A DNA stretch of 31,941 nucleotides, taken from a virus. This document shows, piece after piece, positions 29,037 through 31,941 of this stretch (position 1 is its first letter; every line of letters begins with the position of its first letter). The notes below the pieces were generated by a model. That model worked only from the letters and a program-made list of their open reading frames with translations, had not been told where the DNA came from and searched no databases. The DNA lies in IMG/VR virus record IMGVR_UViG_3300044946_000132, positions 1 through 31,941 of that record; one strand, given 5' to 3'. The position numbers were made by a program, and so were the translations under genes.

Positions 29037-29245
29037 TTCTTTTTCCTCGGCACTAAAAACTTGTCAGCATCATACCCCTCCAATCCACGAACCTTAGCAG
29101 TAGCTAGTTGGTCACGGCTAAAATTTAGCTGCCGTAGGGCGTCCGCCAAGTTGTCTTGCATCTTCAAAAGTATCGCTTTGCTACGCAGGTAGTGGTCCTC
29201 CCGGTTGCGAAGGCATTCTTCATGCCAGGCCAGGGGCATCTTCAT
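29033..29245 (-). CDS. Small helical protein (70 aa), unknown
   Basis: Unrecognised. Residues 5-50 look like a long amphipathic helix with coiled-coil character (WHEECLRNREDHYLRSKAILLKM, DNLADALRQLNFSRDQLATAK), and the C-terminus is basic (PRKKK). ATG 29245 overlaps the upstream stop (ATGA, 29242-29245) with AAAGGAA-type sequence upstream. Its stop forms the GTGA junction with the next gene. Confidence 0.65.
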   Translation of the reverse strand: MKMPLAWHEECLRNREDHYLRSKAILLKMQDNLADALRQLNFSRDQLATAKVRGLEGYDADKFLVPRKKK

Positions 29246-29562
29246 GCGGGTTCCTTTGGAGTTGGGGGTTCACCATCGGCCCAATCGGAGTAGATCAGGG
29301 CGGCAACGTAGGCACCATGCTCTTTAGTGTATTCGTCGGCTTTGTCCGCTAGGGCGAATAATCTAGCTTTAGAGACACCACGCTTCTGAGCCAGGCGGTT
29401 TATACGCTCGATGTCCTTCAAGGTTTGCTCACGCTTGTTGGGGTCGTCATCGAGCACAGACGGCCAAGGGGGTGCTGACCTAAAGAGCGTTTCGACAAAT
29501 CCCTGATCGCGCGCGGCTGATTTAATCATCCGGGACAGAGCCTCAACCGTCCTTTTCGTCAT
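29242..29562 (-). CDS. Small basic helical protein (106 aa), unknown
   Basis: Unrecognised. Start ATG 29562 (MTKRTVEALSRMIKSAARDQGF) is preferred over the open frame to 29637, because GGGAG lies about 10 nt upstream and the longer N-terminus only mirrors the overlapping gene. A predicted helix-rich fold includes QTLKDIERINRLAQKRGVSKARLFALADKAD (about residues 45-75), which could be a helix-turn-helix-like element (RINRLAQKRGVSKARL). The C-terminus is Pro-rich. A DNA-binding role is possible but unproven. Confidence 0.65.
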   Translation of the reverse strand: MTKRTVEALSRMIKSAARDQGFVETLFRSAPPWPSVLDDDPNKREQTLKDIERINRLAQKRGVSKARLFALADKADEYTKEHGAYVAALIYSDWADGEPPTPKEPA

Positions 29563-29716
29563 CCCATTTGTACTCCCATCCCCGCTTGGTTTTCGCGACG
29601 GGGGTAGTGATATTAGTGGTTTGTGGGCAGCGATCATCTAGCCCCTCTAGCCGGAGACAGTTACGGATGATGCAGGTGTGGCTATCGGCTGGGCACATGC
29701 GGAAAAAGACGCTCAT
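29543..29716 (-). CDS. Small Cys-rich, possibly zinc-binding protein (57 aa)
   Basis: ATG 29716 to TGA 29543. Four cysteines (Cys8, Cys15, Cys20, Cys30) with His13 in the first half (RMCPADSHTCIIRNCLRLEG) suggest a small metal-binding knuckle; the second half is basic-aromatic then acidic (TKRGWEYKWDDEKDG). Its start overlaps the upstream stop by 4 nt (ATGA, 29713-29716). It overlaps the next gene by 20 nt. Confidence 0.6.
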   Translation of the reverse strand: MSVFFRMCPADSHTCIIRNCLRLEGLDDRCPQTTNITTPVAKTKRGWEYKWDDEKDG

Positions 29717-29910
29717 TCTTCCGACCCCTCATCATCGTAATAATAAATCTCCTGCTCAGCATCGTCATAACCGGCATCATAATCAAGTTGAAGGTCGCCG
29801 GCATCCTTCCTCGGTCTGCCAAGGCTGGCATCGTCATAGCCTTCGTCATAGGCTGCGTCCTGCAATCGGGTCATATATTCCATAGTCTCGGGCATGGGAA
29901 TGTATGTCAC
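29713..29910 (-). CDS. Small very acidic, Asp/Tyr-rich protein (65 aa)
   Basis: GTG 29910 is chosen because it overlaps the upstream TGA (GTGA, 29907-29910); GTG 29913 is an alternative. The protein is strongly acidic with an internal repeat: AAYDEGYDDASLG and DAGYDDAEQE, then YYYDDEGSEE. Such acidic small phage proteins are often DNA mimics or inhibitors of host nucleic-acid-binding proteins; here that is a hypothesis from charge only. Confidence 0.65.
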   Translation of the reverse strand: MTYIPMPETMEYMTRLQDAAYDEGYDDASLGRPRKDAGDLQLDYDAGYDDAEQEIYYYDDEGSEE

Positions 29911-30059
29911 CACTTGGTTCCTTTCCGTAAGCCGGTGAAGAAGAGAACGAGAAGCAGGAAGATGGCGAAGAGGATAGCAACAGCCACCCCCTCCAGCCCA
30001 TTGATGATGCTGATCAGGGTGCAGTGAACTTGGTCAAGCTGACAGATATTAAAACTCAT
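29907..30059 (-). CDS. 50-residue single-span membrane protein
   Basis: ATG 30059 to TGA 29907. A polar N-terminus with two cysteines (SFNICQLDQVHC) is followed by a strong membrane helix at residues 25-43 (VAVAILFAIFLLLVLFFTG) and a basic end (LRKGTKW), predicting N-out/C-in. It overlaps the DUF3102-like gene by 11 nt and the next gene by 4 nt. Function unknown. Confidence 0.65.
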   Translation of the reverse strand: MSFNICQLDQVHCTLISIINGLEGVAVAILFAIFLLLVLFFTGLRKGTKW

Positions 30060-30924
30060 CCCGGTTCACTTTCTTATCACTCTGCTGGGAATGCAACTTG
30101 ATGTCGAACAGGGCACGGACTTCCTTCGGTGCCGCTTCGTAATCGCGAACAACCTGGAAACTGGCGTCGCCCTGGCCTTTCAGGTCGAGTGGCAACCCCG
30201 CTTTTATATCATTGAAGCGCTGCGCCATCCAGAGGCTCTTGCTGGGCATGTCGAGATATGACCGCCATAACTTAGTAGCGGCTTCCTCATCCGGGGATGG
30301 GTCTTCTCTAACCCGTTCTTTTCTCAGCTTTGGTGTAGGGAGAGGGGATTGAGTTTCGGACGCCAATTTAGCCTCAAGCATGTGAATATGGGTAACGTGT
30401 TCCTCCCTTATTTGATGGACGTTGGTTATCTCCAATTTGAGAGAGGCAACTTCGGCTCGCAACGCCAGCACTTCGTCAGTGGGGCCGATCAGAGCGGTGC
30501 GGTGGGGCATGTACCAAGCGTCGAACACCCGAAGGTTCTCAAAGCCCATAGCCTCCACGATGCGGCGTGCCTGGTTAGCCTCATGGTGCACCGGAGCCTT
30601 GGCCTGCTCGGCGATTTCCTTGCGCGTCTCGGCTAGAGCCTCTTCCTCGCTTTCTACAGGATCATTTTGCTGAACTAGTTCAGCAGATTTCTTATGTTCA
30701 ATAGCAAGGATTTTATAGGCGGCGCGATAAGTGATGGTGAGATTGTTTTCTACCCAAGCCTCCCATCCCTGGTCGGTTTCACCAGCTTCGATCCTTCCAT
30801 GAGCCTCAATAATGAGTTGATTTCGGGTATCGCGATATGCGCGGGCATCCTTTACTGCCTTACCCATTTTCTCGGTAAGAGCGTTGATTTTGCCGGCAAC
30901 AGTTTCAAGGGTGTCATTCGCCAT
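30049..30924 (-). CDS. DUF3102-like coiled-coil protein
   Basis: A 291-residue protein. Residues 5-80 fit the DUF3102-type pattern: a long helix, EAHGRIEAG, then WEAWVENNLTITYRAAYKILAIEH, the W-x-x-W/N...S-x-R-x-A-x-x-x-x arrangement seen in phage and plasmid proteins that look DNA-binding. A coiled coil follows (about residues 155-195, ALRAEVASLKLEITNVHQIREEH). The C-terminal 80 residues contain ATKLWRSYLDMPSKSLWMAQRF. It is the second gene of the leftward unit, overlapping the first by 11 nt, a plausible position for an early regulator. Function unproven. Confidence 0.7.
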   Translation of the reverse strand: MANDTLETVAGKINALTEKMGKAVKDARAYRDTRNQLIIEAHGRIEAGETDQGWEAWVENNLTITYRAAYKILAIEHKKSAELVQQNDPVESEEEALAETRKEIAEQAKAPVHHEANQARRIVEAMGFENLRVFDAWYMPHRTALIGPTDEVLALRAEVASLKLEITNVHQIREEHVTHIHMLEAKLASETQSPLPTPKLRKERVREDPSPDEEAATKLWRSYLDMPSKSLWMAQRFNDIKAGLPLDLKGQGDASFQVVRDYEAAPKEVRALFDIKLHSQQSDKKVNRDEF

Positions 30925-31327
30925 TGGTGGTGATCCTTTTCAGGTTCGGGCGGATGGTCGGAACAGTTTCATTGGCACCGTGATAAGTGGGATCGGGGTG
31001 GCGGTGATCGCGGGTGTTGTCTTCGCCATCGCGGTCGTCTACCGCTTCGTAAACCTTTTCCTCGCCGGTGACGTTCTGAATATCCAGTTGCGCGGGAATA
31101 CCGCGGTCGATGCTGTTAAAACCATAAGCGCAAGGATGGCTTGTAGGCGAGCGCTTCGGTGCTGTTACGTAGGATTGTACCATGTCCTTAGACATGATCC
31201 CATCAAGCGGCTCGCGGTATCGCCGGCTGAAAGAGAACCAGTAGTCCGGTGGGTTCCGATCAGCGTTAGCCTCGGACTGGCAGGAGTGCCAGATATAGGC
31301 AAGGCTGGTATCCAAATTCGTGTTCAT
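30914..31327 (-). CDS. First gene of the leftward operon, unknown (137 aa)
   Basis: Unrecognised. N-terminal residues 5-45 are aromatic and polar (AYIWHSCQSEANADRNPPDYWFSFSRRY); the C-terminal half is hydrophilic, His/Asp/Arg-rich and likely disordered (DDRDGEDNTRDHRHPDPTYHG). AGAAGGA lies 6 nt before ATG 31327. It faces the rightward primase gene across 43 bp and, as first gene of the operon, is probably expressed early. Confidence 0.65.
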   Translation of the reverse strand: MNTNLDTSLAYIWHSCQSEANADRNPPDYWFSFSRRYREPLDGIMSKDMVQSYVTAPKRSPTSHPCAYGFNSIDRGIPAQLDIQNVTGEEKVYEAVDDRDGEDNTRDHRHPDPTYHGANETVPTIRPNLKRITTNGE

Positions 31328-31370
31328 GTGGTATCCTTCTTATGTTTCATAGAGTTAGTGGAGAGTACGA
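31328..31370. promoter_or_regulatory. Divergent intergenic region (43 bp)
   Basis: Only 43 bp separate the leftward operon start from the rightward primase. Both ribosome-binding sites (AAGGA for the left gene, GGAG for the right gene) are inside it. I see no convincing -35/-10 pair for either direction, so promoters must overlap the flanking coding sequences or be of an unfamiliar type. Confidence 0.4.
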
Positions 31371-31941
31371 ATGAGTTATGCGATTTTGCAGGCTGCCCTC
31401 CGTTTGGCAGAGGTTGGTATCCCGGTATTCCCCACCAGTGGGAAGATGCCGGTAACGATGCACGGTTTTAAGGACGCTACCACGCATCGTAAAACGATCA
31501 CGGATTGGTTTGAGCACACGGATTACAACGTAGCGATCGTACCCGCTTCGGCTGGTTGGCTTGTTGTTGATGTTGATCTAGGTGCCGATCCTGATTTGGT
31601 GAGCCAATTACCACCAACGTTTACGGTTCGCACCCCGTCTGGCGGTCATCATTATTATTACGATGATGAGGGCCTGGGCGAGATAGGAAATGCGAAACTC
31701 GCCGCTAGGGTTGATATCCGCCATGCAAGCGGATACGTGCTCGTGCCACCATCGGCAGGGTATGTTCAGATTGATCGACGTGATCCTGTTCCTTTACCAA
31801 AGTGGGTGAGTGAGAGCCTTGCATCTAGGTCGGAGGTTCCGGCCCACGTGGAAGGCTCTCCGGTGAGCAACAGTGAGCTTATCGCCACTTTGAGCAGGAT
31901 TGACCCTGCCTGCGATTATAATGCCTGGGTGCGCGTCCTGG
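31371..31941 (+). CDS. Primase-polymerase (PrimPol) N-terminus, truncated by the window edge
   Basis: 190 codons of an open frame that runs off the window. GGAG lies 7 nt before ATG 31371. It matches the bifunctional primase/polymerase N-terminal (archaeo-eukaryotic primase-type) domain: LVVDVDLG with Asp67 and Asp69 as metal ligands, SGGHHYYY (90-97), then RVDIR (Asp115) and GYVLVPPS (121-128). The segment PACDYNAWVRVL at the edge resembles the start of the primase C-terminal region that usually precedes a superfamily 3 or DnaB-like helicase domain. It would prime DNA synthesis for the family A polymerase, and is transcribed opposite to the rest of the replication genes. Confidence 0.85.
   Translation, partial: MSYAILQAALRLAEVGIPVFPTSGKMPVTMHGFKDATTHRKTITDWFEHTDYNVAIVPASAGWLVVDVDLGADPDLVSQLPPTFTVRTPSGGHHYYYDDEGLGEIGNAKLAARVDIRHASGYVLVPPSAGYVQIDRRDPVPLPKWVSESLASRSEVPAHVEGSPVSNSELIATLSRIDPACDYNAWVRVL

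Noticed and set aside
30884-31471. Plus-strand open frame of 195 codons spanning the divergent region
   Set aside because: Overlaps the first leftward gene and the PrimPol start in another frame; the PrimPol frame has catalytic motifs and this one has none.

Overview
The window is a dense stretch of a tailed-phage genome of the podovirus (T7-like) architectural type, with no host-like genes. The evidence is the order tail tubular protein A-like, tail tubular protein B-like (nozzle), and three ejection/internal-virion proteins, the last carrying a lytic-transglycosylase domain, followed by spike/fibre-type proteins. On the opposite strand there is a replication/recombination module: family A DNA polymerase, a T7 gp2.5-type/DUF2815-like ssDNA-binding protein, a Cas4/RecB-like nuclease and a PD-(D/E)XK resolvase-like nuclease. 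The host cannot be fixed from the sequence. A signal peptide, two probable lipoproteins and a sigma70-type promoter point to a diderm (Gram-negative, probably proteobacterial) host. No integrase, repressor, tRNA or CRISPR array was seen.

Layout. Positions 14-12509 (+) hold virion genes packed stop-to-start, mostly through TAATG junctions: four small structural-context genes, tail tubular protein A (1575), a second tail tubular A paralogue with a roughly 280-residue repeat-bearing insertion (2252), a small gene, the nozzle (4023), and the ejection proteins (6779, 7396, 9000). Positions 12506-19757 (+) hold a fibre-like small protein; a cysteine-rich beta-helix spike with a Sec signal peptide behind a near-consensus sigma70 promoter; two small lipoproteins; two membrane proteins (lysis-like context, but no recognisable endolysin); and a beta-sandwich ORF that appears to be split by a +1 frame change from a 1107-residue glycan-lyase-like spike. 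A bidirectional terminator (19765-19793) separates the two converging transcription units.

Positions 31327 down to 19794 (-) form one long leftward early/replication unit. It begins with a DUF3102-like protein and about fifteen very small genes that overlap by 4 or 11 nt; many are under 60 codons, and at least three encode single-pass membrane peptides. It continues with a conserved-context beta protein, the Cas4-like nuclease, the SSB and then a 210-nt structured intergenic region. After that come DNA polymerase, the resolvase-like nuclease (apparently frame-disrupted), a metallophosphoesterase, a deoxyribosyltransferase and a dATP/dGTP diphosphohydrolase-like (DUF5664) enzyme. A rightward primase-polymerase starts at 31371 and runs off the window.

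Most notable: (1) a perfect 19-bp inverted repeat placed so that its RNA hairpin would bury the ribosome-binding site of DNA polymerase, just after an intrinsic terminator; (2) a neighbouring intergenic element with nested stems and repeated CCGTTTACC; (3) three helically phased GTGAAA repeats covering the SSB ribosome-binding site; (4) an exported, 18-cysteine spike protein whose predicted transcription start coincides with its ATG; (5) a tandem tail-adaptor duplication decorated with carbohydrate-binding-like modules. The first 13 bases are probably the end of an upstream gene.
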